Made by a program: the position numbers and the translations under genes
Part shown: positions 53,916-64,000 of the stretch, in pieces
How the letters are laid out: every line of letters begins with the position of its first letter
Numbering within the stretch: the stretch's first letter is position 1
Assembly (NCBI GenBank): GCA_026874595.1
Contig: CM049322.1
Location: forward strand, 34,832,840-34,896,839
From: Sipunculus nudus
Taxonomy: Eukaryota; Annelida; Sipuncula; Golfingiida; Sipunculidae
Reading direction: 5' to 3'
Length of the DNA stretch: 64,000 bases
Notes under the pieces: model-generated
Told to the model about the DNA's origin: nothing
Seen by the model: only the letters and a program-made list of their open reading frames with translations
Database searches by the model: none

Positions 53916-56502
53916 AAGATTGTTACAAAACCATGGGGTTTTAAAGTGCATAGCTAATACTAGGAGCTGTAATACATATATTTTTAGGACTTAAACACAC
54001 TTACTTGTGTTCGACAGCTTTTACGAAACGGAGCTGTCGCAGTTAATAAGATAATATATACTTTGTAAAATTAGGCTAGCCCTATCTCTGAAACCAGACC
54101 GCAATAAATTAGAGTAATTTACAAAATTGCAGCACTTGTTGCAAAACAATAACAGACAGGCGTGTGAGTATCAGAAGTCCCAGGGTCTTATTCAATTTCG
54201 ATAATCAGCTGATGGACGATCAGTATTTATCATAGTTAAATGTCATTAAGAACAGGTGAATTCAGGTAATTATCAACATCCAGGTAAGACCAGAGGGCAT
54301 TTTGCGGATGAAACTGATATTTTAAATTGAATTAATACTTTTTTTCTGTTACGACTGTTTCGTTTTGTCTTTGATATCGTCTGTCATGGAAGAACAAACC
54401 GCGCCCATATTCATCTTACAAATTTACAGTAATTGATTCGGCGAAAGGCCATGCACCCATCTATTTCATTAAATATTTATTTCACTTCATCTCAATGTGC
54501 TGGGAAAATACCTTAATTAAATATTCAATGCAGCTCAATTTAATTCAGTTCAAATTCAAATTTACAATTTAAATGAAAGGATTTCTGCCAATGCCAATTC
54601 AATTCAGATTTGAATTCAGATTTTGCAAATTTTGAAAAAGATCTTATCTTTTAACTTCATAAGATTACACAACTTTGTGACACAATAAAATAGTCAAGGG
54701 GAATAGGTATAAGATCCCAGCTTTAGAGTAACTGACATTGGGCACATCGCGGAAAAGCAAACTTTATGAGTTGCTGTTTATGCTGACATTATATTCAAGT
54801 ATATTGACAGAGGTTAATTAATGTTAGCTGCAGTTAGTCTTATATACAAGTACGTTATAAAAGTCGTCTCCAGTTGAGAGATTGCATTAATATTATTTAT
54901 AATAAGCCTTACATGTCACGACGGACTATGCAGTCCCGTCTTACTTTATTTAAATAACATGTCCTGCTAATTAAAGTAATTGTGTGTAAGCTATTTGGTA
55001 CGTGAATTTCCTAAAAGAGCTAGTTTAATCAAGTTGTTTCGGCAAATATTCTACTGAAAGGCTTAAATAGTGACCAAAATAAAATTTAAAAAATGTTCCG
55101 GCAAACGTAAAAGGAATACAGAATGGTATATCTTTTGGCCAAATCAAACATTCATTTTTTTCACATTTATCTGCCGTGCTACCTCTGGCAAGGTATACCA
55201 GTGGCGATATATCTGGCAAGAAAATGGTGTATGATTAGATAAACTATATATTTAATGAAAAAAAATTATTGTCATCCTATAAAATTCGCCATTTGTTAAA
55301 AATAGTTTGGTGGCACCGAGCGTTGGGGCTCATAATTGTCACGAATTTCACGTTCCATGCCCACCTTGTGTTGGTCCCCGTGCATGAATTGTTTTTTAAA
55401 AGAGGCAAATTGCAAGTAACATTACTTTACACGACTCTGTTCGGTAATAAAATCAATCCTACACGATAGGGCGCGTCATTACATATTGAAAACTGCTTTT
55501 CTGTCATATTTGCGTGTTTCGGCAGGCTTTTTTACCGGAAACCCGTGTCACAGAAACGGCGAGGTCTTCTTTGCGCGTGGAATGAAGTCATTTAATTTAC
55601 CAAGTTGGGACACAAACCGCGTGACAAGTCAAGCGTTGAGTGACATTCTAAACTGGTCCAAATAAAATATTTATCTCCACAATCAAGCGATCCATTGTCG
55701 TGCCGTAACCCGAAATATGCTGATTTCAGAGAGCTTTAAATGTTTGTCACGTGTGCAAGAAAAGCCTTCGTGGATAAAAAACAAGAACTTTTTCTTAACA
55801 GTGTTTTTATCTGTATTTGAAACATATTGTGCCCTCGGATCTAATTAGATTTACTGCCAGTAGAGCCACGAGATCAGTTAAATCGGGGAAAATGGGAAAA
55901 TAAAAAAAAATACTGCCATTGCACTTTTCAGTACTTTTTTTTTATCTTTTGACGCTTGCATAATAATAGATGGACCGAACTGGCTGAGATTTTGCACATG
56001 ACGCTAAAAAATACTAAAATGACTTATTTTCTTCTGTCGGCATCAGCTGTCGAATTCCGTTTTCGCTGTTATAAAGGAAAAACAATGAAGACACAAGCTG
56101 CTGTTCTGTAGTGTTAGAACGCATTTTTAACCTTATACAACAGTATCTTGTGTCAGTTTCTTGAATTATCGCTCAGTGAAGATGCAAAGGTGATTCAAGT
56201 TACACCTTGACTGACACGTGACTTTTTTTCGCATAACAATATGGCCGCCATTCACACATTTTGTGTTAGAAATAATTTGTTTAGGCCGTAAATCTTATGT
56301 CATTCAAGTTTTCAAGTTACATTCTTAATTTCTTAAATAAATTGAACAAAGGCAGTTAATTTTATTCTTACACTATCCGATTCTGTATATGGGTGGCAAG
56401 TAGTTATTCTTTCAAGTTTGGAAGTGGGGTAAAATATCACAGACGTTAACATATTAACATCACCATACTACAGCAAATTCTCCAGGTGTAAAACCTAATA
56501 AT
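53916..56502. other. Anonymous AT-rich DNA
   Basis: No gene or known repeat. CAATTCAATTCAGATTTGAA and CAGTTCAAATTCAAATTTAC near 54540-54630 form a small cluster of ATTCAAAT/ATTTGAAT motifs, possibly a decayed element. Frames are short and featureless. Confidence 0.45.
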
Positions 56503-56625
56503 GATACCTGATTCTTAGTGTCTGGAAAGACTTTTCAAAGATTACATTATAACAAGTCACGCCTTACTTCTTTTCGTCCACCTAACACACTAAAAGGTTG
56601 ATCTAACTGTAAAAGTGAAATCCGA
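56503..56625 (+). repeat. Direct repeat pair, left copy
   Basis: TGATACCTGATTCTTAGTG then TTCAAAGATTACATTATAAC and AAGTCACGCCTTAC align with 57348-57465. Confidence 0.5.
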
Positions 56626-57347
56626 ATAATCTGGCTGCCATCTTGCGGATTTTTAGGTGCTTTTTGGAAACTTAATTTTGGAAACAGGGCGAAATAAATT
56701 AAAGAAGTTCGATTGCACTTCTACCATGTCAATCTGATTTCGCTGGGAGTCACATGACCATTTTTTATTTAATTTGTATGTAAAATGTAATAAGCAAAAA
56801 CGTAATTAAAACAACATCACGTAATAAGCTTTTATTAATTTTCAATCAGGTAAGTGAACTGTTTATTTATAAGAAATGTTACTTTCAGGTATCTATTTTA
56901 TTATCTTATGTGTCTCTGCAAAATACTCACCTGACGAGCCTTTTACAAAGGGAAATATTCTGTTACAATATTCGTTAAATGTACATAAACGAGTGAAGCA
57001 ATTTCCATTACCAATATGCGGGACTTGTCAATTTTCATGAACATTAAAGCAAAATGGGCTAAAATTCTTAATTGAGGTAATATTGTGATACATGCAACAA
57101 GTGAAGCCATGTCACATATTTTCTTTACGAGAATATGACAAAAAAGTATAAAAAAACACAGCATACGCATCATCCATCCTACGAGAGATTATGATAGTCA
57201 ACCAGGAATAGCTATACAAATGGACTGCATGCATAGGGCCGGGCTCTAGTGAAGTCGACCAGCGACCCCTTAATATTGATATGAACCTTGTGGCCTTTAC
57301 CTCACTAGACACCTCTGGGACCAAATAAGCATTAAGTCCCGCGTAGT
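56626..57347. other. Spacer between direct repeats
   Basis: About 720 bp of anonymous AT-rich DNA with no recognised gene. Confidence 0.35.
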
Positions 57348-57465
57348 GATACCTGATTCCTGAAAATGCGGAAGACCATACAAAGATTACGTTGTGACAA
57401 GTCATGCTTTGTCTGTTCTAAGTTAAACAAAATAAAGGTTCAGACGACACAGTGATGTCATAATC
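57348..57465 (+). repeat. Direct repeat pair, right copy
   Basis: TGATACCTGATTCCTGAAAA, CAAAGATTACGTTGTGAC and AAGTCATGCTTTG match the left copy with about one difference in four bases. The copies start 845 bp apart. Confidence 0.5.
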
Positions 57466-57759
57466 AGAAACGTAAGCTTGCATTTGGTCGATAGGGGTTT
57501 TCTCCTTTCTGTAAATGTAAATCTCTAGAACTACAGTCACGCGAAAACAGAGCTCAATTCAACCTTCTCTGTCTGTTTTCCCAGGAAAGCTAATTAAGCT
57601 CACAGAGGCTGGTGGATTTATTTCCTCGTTGATATTTGGGTTCATATTTTTTTAACGTTTTCTAAGGTTTACCTGGAAGCAAAACCACAGATAAGAATTT
57701 TTTCCTACTGTTTGTGTTGGAGTTAGATTTCTAGTATGGCGGAGTTCTAGTAAGGAAAT

Positions 57760-57872
57760 ACGATGGAAACTGTCTGAAAGACCACCCTTCTACTAACACC
57801 ATCTGTAATTAAGACCACCTTTGGCCAGTCCCCCGGATGGTCTTATTACACAGGCTTCACTGGAACCTTTTA
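57760..57872 (+). repeat. Interspersed repeat fragment ('AAGACCACC')
   Basis: GACCACCCTTCTACTAACAC, TTAAGACCACCTTTGGCCAG and GGATGGTCTTATTACACAGG resemble a repeat I recall from several invertebrate genomes. The family is not named from the sequence alone. Confidence 0.4.
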
Positions 57873-58529
57873 AAGATGGTAATAGATTAGCATCTAATAC
57901 TCGTTTTCTATCTTGACCTTAATTTCAACATCATCAATTTCATCATCGCTAATTTGCGATTGGACGGACGGATGCTTGATACGATAGGTCGGCGATTGAT
58001 CTCCACTTCTATATGATTTTATAGTGCATAAAAATGCCGACCACAATGTACAACGTTTATAAATAGTGTACTGTTGGAGACCGGGTGTATTGAAATGTTT
58101 GACATAACAGTTTTTAAAAGTGAAGTGTTCTGAAAGTACTTAAATACAATTTTTGGATTTGATTATGAAAATGTATAAACAGTAAATGTAGATATCAATT
58201 GGAGTCCCTTATTTAAATCTCAAGACATACACATATACATATTCACAACTCGTACATACACACACAAAAGGTAATCTCCTTATTTCGATTTCTGATCCCT
58301 TTTCAACTGGGCCCTAGTACAACGCACCTGCGATAAACGGGTGTGTAATCATCCTCTTAGTCTATAGTATAGCTAGGTCATAACACCGAAGCAACCCCCG
58401 AAATGCGCACTCGTTTATGAATGAAACACGGCCGTGGGGCATGGTATCTTTAATTAACTTACAGAGTACTCATTCTGGATTAGGACCGTAAAAAGCGTAA
58501 ACAAGTCTCCCCACTCCCTTGGCTAATAT

Positions 58530-58530
<1 letters not shown>
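57873..58530. other. No recognisable feature
   Basis: Anonymous DNA with a small (CA)n patch at 58256-58267. Confidence 0.4.

Positions 58531-58602
<72 letters not shown>
58531..58602. repeat. (CT)n microsatellite
   Basis: 72 bp of CT repeat with one TTT interruption. Confidence 0.95.
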
Positions 58603-58603
<1 letters not shown>

Positions 58604-59202
58604 AAATAGAAGAAATAATTTTTGAAACAAATTATTTAAACATTACTCTGTTAAATTTCAAAGACAATAAACTGAGAACACAAGTTAATTGAAAACTAAA
58701 CAAGAAAAAGGTAGAAAATGCGTTTTATTCATCCAACAACTAAGGAGGATTTAAAGTCCTTGAAAAGGATCAGGTTTCAGATTAGCAGAATAGGGAACAA
58801 AATTTTCTTCGCGACTCGGCGATAATTTATTAACCATTAAGCATCTCGCATTGTGATGGAAACAGGACACATGTCCAGCACGTAACCTTACGCTTAAATT
58901 TCCGCTCCACTGTTTGACAGACATGTACGGTTTTCATGACTTGGTAAAGCGGTAGGATGATATTACTCCCTTGTTAATGTGCCTGGTAAAACGGACTCCC
59001 ATGAAACTTGTGACTGTTTCTCAGGTTCCACCTTCTGTTGTTGAATAAAAGAAAGTCACTGTATCGTGTTATCGTTATGACTGACGGTGTTACTTTTACT
59101 GGATGATCATGAATCAAGATGCTAAGGAAGCTTAATTGTTTTATTCTGTTATTACTTTCTCTCGCTTATTCTCTCTTCATGGATTTCATAGTCCCAATGG
59201 AA
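58603..59202. other. No recognisable feature
   Basis: Anonymous AT-rich DNA without supportable genes. Confidence 0.4.
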
Positions 59203-59675
59203 CAGTGATGTGTTGGAGCCCATATCATCCTAGTCCCTGTGTAAGCCAGGCCCTTCGAGTCCACGTCCGAGTCCTGGAGGTTCGAGTCAAAATCTAACTT
59301 CTTCGAGTCCAAGTCATCCGGAAACGCTGTCCAGAGTCCAAGTTTGGATCCAATAAAACTCTCTTTATGAAAAGAAATTTAAAAATGGAATTTTGAGATT
59401 ACCATAAGTATTGTTATGATAGTTTACACATGACTTTTACTATAAGGTTTAATTACATTTAGCTCCCGATGCAGACCTATAGCTTGGCATACACAGTCTC
59501 TTTTGTAATATTTTGTCAGTAGTTTGAACATGTATAAACATGTCTTTGTGGTATATGTAACAGAGCTTTCCGACCGCTTGACTCGAGTTGGACTTGGGTA
59601 CATACCTCAGAGTCAGAGGAAAGTCCGAGTCAAAAAGGCTCGCGTCCGAGTCTTGACTCGAGTCCTCGATCACTG
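59203..59675 (+). mobile_element. hAT-like 'GAGTCC' element
   Basis: 473 bp from CAGTGATGTGTTGG to CTCGATCACTG. GAGTCC-type motifs cluster in the first 140 and last 110 bp, and the AT-rich centre aligns with 52415-53388 and 62472-62996. The 8-bp flanks agree at only 4 of 8 positions. Non-autonomous. Confidence 0.75.
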
Positions 59676-59829
59676 CAAATAACAAAGATATACATGATTG
59701 TTTATTAATATGTTTGCTTTATATGTATGTGTGATCTTTCTTTCTGTGTCTCTATCTTCATTTCCCTTTTCTTAATTTGTTTTTCGTTTTCTCTTTATTT
59801 GTTCAATAATCAGCTACACTTATACGTTC

Positions 59830-60190
59830 AGCTCAGCTGTCTTCCTCTGCAAACAGGTCACCCTCAGAGTTAGCAGATACATTCAGTGACTTTTTGATGC
59901 AGAAGATCACTACTATTCCTGGCTCCATCGCGTGAGTCTCTACTGTCTCATTTGTAGTTAAGCCACCATGTGTCAGCAGCTCTCTTCAAACCTTTGAGCC
60001 TGTCACCATCGATGACGTCACACAACTCATAATATCATCGATGAAAAAATGTTACTATCTAGATCCGCTTCCCAAATCTTTTTTTAAGGAAGTTTCATTG
60101 GTGGTAAACATTATTACTACTTTCATTAACAAATCTCTACGCACTGGTGACTTCCAAAGGTGTTTCAAGTCATTTTTGTTACCCTAGCCA
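59830..60190 (+). pseudogene. CR1/L2-like LINE ORF2, fragment 1 (RT N-terminal part)
   Basis: Across frames: SPSELADTFSDFLMQKI (the segment between endonuclease and RT), then FEPVTIDDVTQLIISSMKK, CYYLDPLPKSFFKEVS and NIITTFINKSLRTGDF. These match the conserved CR1/L2 text F-x-P-V-x(4)-V-x(2)-L-I ... C-x-LDP-x-P ... IN-x-SL-x-TG. A frameshift follows TGDF, and the fragment stops at about 60190 at the insertion block. Confidence 0.8.
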
Positions 60191-60238
60191 CCTTCAGAAA
60201 AGAAACGAGGAGGAGTCGAGCGTTTCTTTGCCTCCCCA

Positions 60239-60239
60239 C

Positions 60240-60312
<73 letters not shown>
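60239..60312. repeat. (TA)n microsatellite
   Basis: About 74 bp of TA repeat with an early CA interruption, at the point where the LINE reading frame is lost. Confidence 0.95.
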
Positions 60313-60313
<1 letters not shown>

Positions 60314-60617
60314 CTTAGCAGTGTTTGTACACGATACGATCGTATTTTCTGGATGTGTGTTATCAGTTGTGTGGACATTGCACCATTGAAACTTTCTGTA
60401 GCATTGTATAAGTATGTTATGCGGAACATAACTGCTACATATTGGCAACAGGAAGTGCGCTCTACATCTGGTATTAAGTGTTTTGGTCGAAGAAGACACG
60501 GGGCATACTGCTCACAGCCACCATGACATAAGCAGTCAGAACGTATTTATAGTGACATGTCATTGCGTACTATTTCTGTATTATTAAGGAACGACACATA
60601 TTTAAACTATAAATATA

Positions 60618-60947
60618 CCGGCTTTTATGGCTCAGGGGTAGAGCGCAGAACTCAAAGCTGGGAGATTGTGAGTTGGAATCTCAGCCAAGGCGGAGAGATT
60701 TTTCACGGTCGGCCCTAACCCAGAATGAGCGCTCTGCAGGCTTTATGGGAAGGTTGTTCACTCACAAACGAGTGCGCCTTTGGGGGCTCCTCGGTGATTT
60801 GACCCAGCAATGGGAGCCATTACACATCCAGGGCCCGCGGGGGTAGTAGTCACCGAGCCTGGTTAACGCCAGGATATAAATTGAGAGGAAGCGTGTGCTA
60901 ATGCCCTATCACGTTGTCAGAAACCGGAATGGAATTCTGCAGATGTA
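60618..60947 (+). mobile_element. tRNA-derived SINE, copy B
   Basis: tRNA-like head: TATGGCTCAGGGGTAGAGC (box A) and GAGTTGGAATCTC (box B with one G for C change). Body blocks TTTTTCACGGTCGG, TTTATGGGAAGG, GTGCGCCTTTGGGGGCTCCT and GCCAGGATATAAATTGAGAG follow, and the 3' end is CCGGAATGGAATTCTGCAGA next to a short TA repeat. Same family as 17143-17440 but with a longer middle. It is nested in the gap between the first two LINE fragments. Confidence 0.82.
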
Positions 60948-61019
60948 TATATATATGTAGTTAAGTAATCATTAAAACATGGAGGCGGTTAACTCACCCC
61001 AAAAAATATTTAAAAAAAA

Positions 61020-61022
<3 letters not shown>

Positions 61023-61060
<38 letters not shown>

Positions 61061-61113
61061 GTATAAACAAAATGATATACAAGATAATATTATGGAGATT
61101 CTCCCGTTTACAG

Positions 61114-61170
<57 letters not shown>

Positions 61171-61229
61171 GTATAAACAAAATGATATACAAGATAATAT
61201 TATGGAGATTCTCCCGTTTACAGATAAAT
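61023..61229. repeat. Two (TA)n tracts each followed by an identical 61-bp unit
   Basis: A 61-bp unit starting GGGTATAAACAAAATGATAT occurs at 61059-61119 and again at 61169-61229 without a difference. Each copy is preceded by a TA tract (61023-61058; 61120-61168). The period is 110 bp. The exact identity implies a very recent duplication, or an assembly artefact at the TA repeat. Confidence 0.9.
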
Positions 61230-61304
61230 CATATGGTGCTTATAATCCAACCCAAGTGCATAGGTAGGCTGTTGATTAAACGTACTATCAGATAATTCTT
61301 AAAT

Positions 61305-61640
61305 TTTAGTCACCCTTGGTGGCTGTTGTTGCTCCTCTTCCTCGGAGGAAGTCATCACTCTATCCAGATGGGCAGAAGAACTATCCTCCAATTCAGCTAT
61401 ATATCTAAATTAATTGACAGAGTGATGGCATCTCAGCTGCCAACGTAACTTACCAACAATTAACATTCTGGAACAGTACCAGTCGATTTATAGAAAAGGC
61501 ACTGAAACAGCTCTCATGTGTGTACAGAACGACATGTTAAGCGTCATTGGTCAACAGAAGGTTGCTTTTGCTGGTTTTGTTTGATCGGTCCTGGCCTTTG
61601 ACACGGTTTACCTCCGTCGTCTGTTGGAGACCTAGCCGTG
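61305..61640 (+). pseudogene. CR1/L2-like LINE ORF2, fragment 2 (RT core)
   Basis: Across frames: RKSSLYPDGQKNY (family K-x-SLDPD-x-L-K-NYRP), YISKLIDRVMASQLP, EQYQSIYRKGTETALMCVQN (family QSAYR-x-x-HSTETALL-x-V-x-ND) and LAFDTVYLRRLLE (family AFDTVDH, holding the first catalytic Asp). At least four frame changes or stops occur. The text resumes directly after the microsatellite/SINE block with sequence expected to follow fragment 1. Confidence 0.78.
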
Positions 61641-62218
61641 AATACACGACTCACTTATATTTGGCTGGTAAGACTAATTTGAGTCTTGATGCTAGCCATA
61701 CTATGGAAAGCATTGCAGTGGTCTTCTGTCATGCTGCATTGATAACGTAGTAAACAGCCAATAATCTTAAAATTAGCCTACGAATGATGAATTAACACAA
61801 AAGAATACACATGAAATCACAAAACAGACTGAAACTCCGTCTCGATGGTACCTAGTGATTTCCTGTATCACATAAGGTTTGCCATGCTTGTATTCATGCG
61901 GTCAAAAATTCAACAATAATGAAGCGGGATTTACAAATATGCTGAGTGAAAACGATTTTTTCTCGATCGTGACAGGTGTTGTTATAAAGTATACTAAAAG
62001 GCAAAGGATTGTTCTGGTTTATGTCAAGTAACAATGAACCTGTAGGCCATGAGGCGTTGTCAAAATGACGAAAATATTTGTACCTCATTGGGCGGTTGAA
62101 GGATGTAACGGCACGCTGGCAGCCAGTACGTTGGTCTCAGATTTTCTAATGTCAGCGGCCGAAATGGCGCTATTAGAGACCCTAAGTGATCTTGGTGTCC
62201 ATGGTCTTACCCTATAGT
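61641..62218. other. Unidentified sequence inside the LINE gap
   Basis: About 580 bp without recognisable LINE text, frame or terminal repeats. It may be an inserted element or decayed LINE sequence. Confidence 0.35.
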
Positions 62219-62386
62219 CAGAAGCGGATCCGGGGGGGGGGGTCCAGGGGGTCCGGACCCCCCCCCTTCCAACCCCCCCCCCCCCAAACAACCATTTTTA
62301 AAGGGTTTTAGACGAAATTTTGCGGCATGGACCCCCCCTTTTCCGGGTTGGACCCCCCGTTTTCCTAAATCCTGGATCCGCCCCTG
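62219..62386. mobile_element. 168-bp hAT-like MITE ('CAGGGGCGGATCC' ends)
   Basis: The left end CAGAAGCGGATCCGGGG pairs with the reverse complement of the right end (CAGGGGCGGATCCAGGA). Flanks ATAGT (62214-62218 and 62387-62391) form a 5-bp duplication. The interior is dominated by G and C runs (GGACCCCCCC repeated). CAGGGGCGGATCC ends are known from hAT-type elements in many animals. Five-base duplications occur in the hAT5 group. Confidence 0.72.
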
Positions 62387-62471
62387 ATAGTGACTGACAG
62401 AACCCTGCCCAAGGTGCAAGGAGCAAGCATTGAAAAAGTACTCGGTCACTTCCACCAAAAAAAAAAGTCAT

Positions 62472-62996
62472 CAGTGATGTACACTCACCATCCGAGTCCA
62501 AGTCCGTATCTAGGCCACACTAGTCAAAGTCCGAGTACTTCAGGCTCGAGTCAATATCCGCCTCCTCCGAGTCCAAGTCGTCAAGAGCTCGAGTCCGAGT
62601 CTAATACAAATATTCTTTAAAATAATTTCAAATGGTAATTTCAGATTATCATGTACATTTAAATTTTAGTTCAAACAACCTTTTCTTGAATGGTTATTTA
62701 AATTTAGTCCACGATGCATAGCTATATATATATGTATTATTATTATTATTATTATTATAATTATTATTATTATTTTGTGACATTTTGTTATTAGTTCCCA
62801 CATGTATATAACGTAAGTCATTATAGTATGTACATTTTTTGTGTTGGACTCGAATTGGACTCGGCCTGATTTCTCGAGTCCTTACCTCCGAGTCCGAGTG
62901 CAAATCCGAGTTCGGGACCCTCGAGTCCGAGTGCATCAGAAAGTTGACTCGAGTCCCGACTCCATTGCAAGTGCGGACTCGAGTCCTTTATCACTG
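62472..62996 (+). mobile_element. hAT-like 'GAGTCC' element with perfect 8-bp target duplication
   Basis: 525 bp from CAGTGATGTACAC to CCTTTATCACTG, flanked by AAAGTCAT at 62464-62471 and 62997-63004. The 8-bp duplication and CAGTGAT termini place the family in the hAT superfamily. Within about 130 bp of each end lie 6-9 copies of CGAGTCC or close variants. The centre is AT-rich and includes an ATT microsatellite. No transposase. It is the best preserved of the copies at 22418, 24187, 28533, 52415 and 59203. Confidence 0.88.
62734..62775. repeat. (ATT)n microsatellite
   Basis: About 14 ATT units inside the hAT-like element. The other copies lack it, so it arose after insertion. Confidence 0.9.
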
Positions 62997-63004
62997 AAAG
63001 TCAT

Positions 63005-63930
63005 TCTGCACCAAACTAGACCGTGGTTTTCCCCCGTGGGTCGGTGGTGGGACCGATCCCGTTTATCATATATACGTCATCTCTTGGGGGCCATTCTACG
63101 TCATCGTCATATGAAGTATGATCTGCCTACAGATGACACGGAACTTTACATCAGTTTCAAGATCGCTGAAATGGACGATGGTCTCAGTCGCATGGACACG
63201 ACTATAACATCAATCGAGAACTGGTTGGCACAACATCAAGTTAAAATGAATACTGTTTAAAACTAAGTTTTTATTCATTTCATCAAAACCATCGGTCAAC
63301 AAGATAACATCTCCATCCCTCTCCGCCGGTGGTAATACCAAAAGCCAGAAATCTGCAGCCAAGGACCTAGGAGTTACGATAGATTCTCATGTTTCAATTT
63401 TCACCAGTTTGTAAACGAGGCTTCTCGCATTTGAGGAACATCGGTCAACTATGGCATGTTCATTGAAAGTGAGTCATTAGAGTGTATAGTCCATGCATTT
63501 ATAACCACGAAGCTAGACTACTGGAATTCTTAGTTGTGCGGTGTACCATCAACGCGGATTAGCACCTAGTCAGTCCATCAAGAATACAGCAGCCAGGATC
63601 ATTCCGGTTCAGCAAGGCATGGCAGCATAGTTCCTGTCATAAAACTTTCTTTACATTGGCTGCCTGTGCAGGAACGTATTAAATTTGAGAGTTTAGTCTA
63701 TTTTTATCATGGGCTGTTAACAACGTAGCACCAGTTAACCTTCAGGAACTGTTACAGCCTTATAAACCATCTCCCAAGTTCAAATCTGGTGACTAAGGAC
63801 TACTGTGCGTTTCACCACTTCTCTGGTGCAGACACGGACATTCAGTGTGGCAGATCCACTACAATGGAACGAAATGCCACGTGTCTGAAGATCGTGTCTG
63901 ACGGTGTTCAAGTCAAAACTTAAAACTTAC
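63005..63930 (+). pseudogene. CR1/L2-like LINE ORF2, fragment 3 (RT end and C-terminal part)
   Basis: Starts after the hAT target duplication with WFSPVG and a shifted GSVVGP-like stretch (family PQGSVLGP). LGAILRHRHMKYDL and TDDTELYISF follow (family YADDTQLY; Tyr-Ala changed, both catalytic Asp kept). Then come LSRMDTTITSIENWLAQHQV, AAKDLGVTIDSHVS, LHWLPVQERIKFE (near 63655) and the closing text with MERN near 63865. The last stretches match the C-terminal consensus of CR1/L2 ORF2 (LHWLPVRERI, WNxLP). Several frameshifts and stops. Confidence 0.83.
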
Positions 63931-64000
63931 CTTTTTTTGCAATATTTTTCTAAAATGTTACAAAAGTAAATACGTAACACTAACCGTGCAGTGTACTATT

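Larger units (their letters stand above)
59800..63960 (+). mobile_element. Dead CR1/L2-like LINE split by nested insertions
   Basis: Three collinear fragments of one reverse-transcriptase ORF (59830-60190, 61305-61640, 63005-63930) lie in the right order. They are separated by a 1.1-kb block (microsatellites, SINE copy B, a 61-bp duplication) and a 1.35-kb block (unknown DNA and two hAT-like elements). The endonuclease half is missing, so the copy is 5' truncated or lost upstream. Stops and frameshifts are frequent. The 3' end lies close to the window edge. Confidence 0.82.

Noticed and set aside
57112-57405. 97-codon minus-strand frame as a gene
   Set aside because: No motif, and it overlaps the right member of a direct repeat pair.
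60618-60690. Functional tRNA gene
   Set aside because: The same head with a shared 330-bp body occurs at 17143, so it is a SINE.

Overview
This is a stretch of AT-rich eukaryotic (metazoan) DNA with no intact host gene that I can recognise. Very long TA microsatellites, other simple repeats, decayed non-LTR retrotransposons of the Tx1/L1-like and CR1/L2-like types, tRNA-derived SINEs, hAT-type non-autonomous elements, and the widely spread 'gcgctctctgaRtgc' repeat all point to a marine invertebrate. A lophotrochozoan (mollusc-like) or lower deuterostome is my best guess, but the sequence does not settle it. Open reading frames are short, and most lie in repeats or low-complexity DNA, so the window is best read as intergenic or intronic DNA colonised by transposable elements.

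Layout. 0-4 kb: a solo LTR set in a TA microsatellite, then a TAG-rich trinucleotide tract interrupted by a GC-richer block with inverted ends. 4-16 kb: mostly anonymous AT-rich DNA with a few interspersed repeats and three stretches dense in short palindromic motifs. 16-19 kb: a CpG-rich element with inverted ends and a tRNA-derived SINE. 19-29 kb: a second solo LTR with its target-site duplication, then a diverged tandem duplication (units of about 1.7-2.1 kb). A third solo LTR interrupts this array at a site whose empty form survives in a neighbouring unit. A TIR element and a long hairpin, both embedded in TA microsatellites, interrupt it further. 29-39 kb: a minus-strand SINE, a GC-rich block, a small TTAA-type element, anonymous DNA, pyrimidine tracts, and one cysteine-rich reading frame ending in a good splice donor (the only host-exon candidate). 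39-41 kb: a hAT-like element with an 8-bp target duplication and a 198-bp foldback element. 41.7-46.2 kb: a dead Tx1/L1-like LINE in which ORF1, endonuclease, reverse transcriptase and zinc-knuckle regions can all be traced. 46-54 kb: a tandem 330-bp repeat, a palindrome-array element with a 10-bp target duplication, a 2-kb TTAA-type element with about 110-bp inverted ends, and a hAT-like 'GAGTCC' element carrying a nested TTAA element. 54-59 kb: mostly anonymous DNA. 59-64 kb: a dead CR1/L2-like LINE cut into three by a SINE, TA microsatellites, an exact 61-bp duplication and two nested non-autonomous elements.

The main pattern is structural. Several unrelated TIR elements each carry an array of their own short palindrome (ATTCGTGCGCACGAAT, TCTCGAGATCTCGAGA, ATAACCGATATCGGTTAT, CACGTTC, GAGTCC) near their ends. 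TA microsatellites repeatedly sit at element boundaries. Nested insertions, several with target duplications or empty-site comparisons, give a readable relative chronology.
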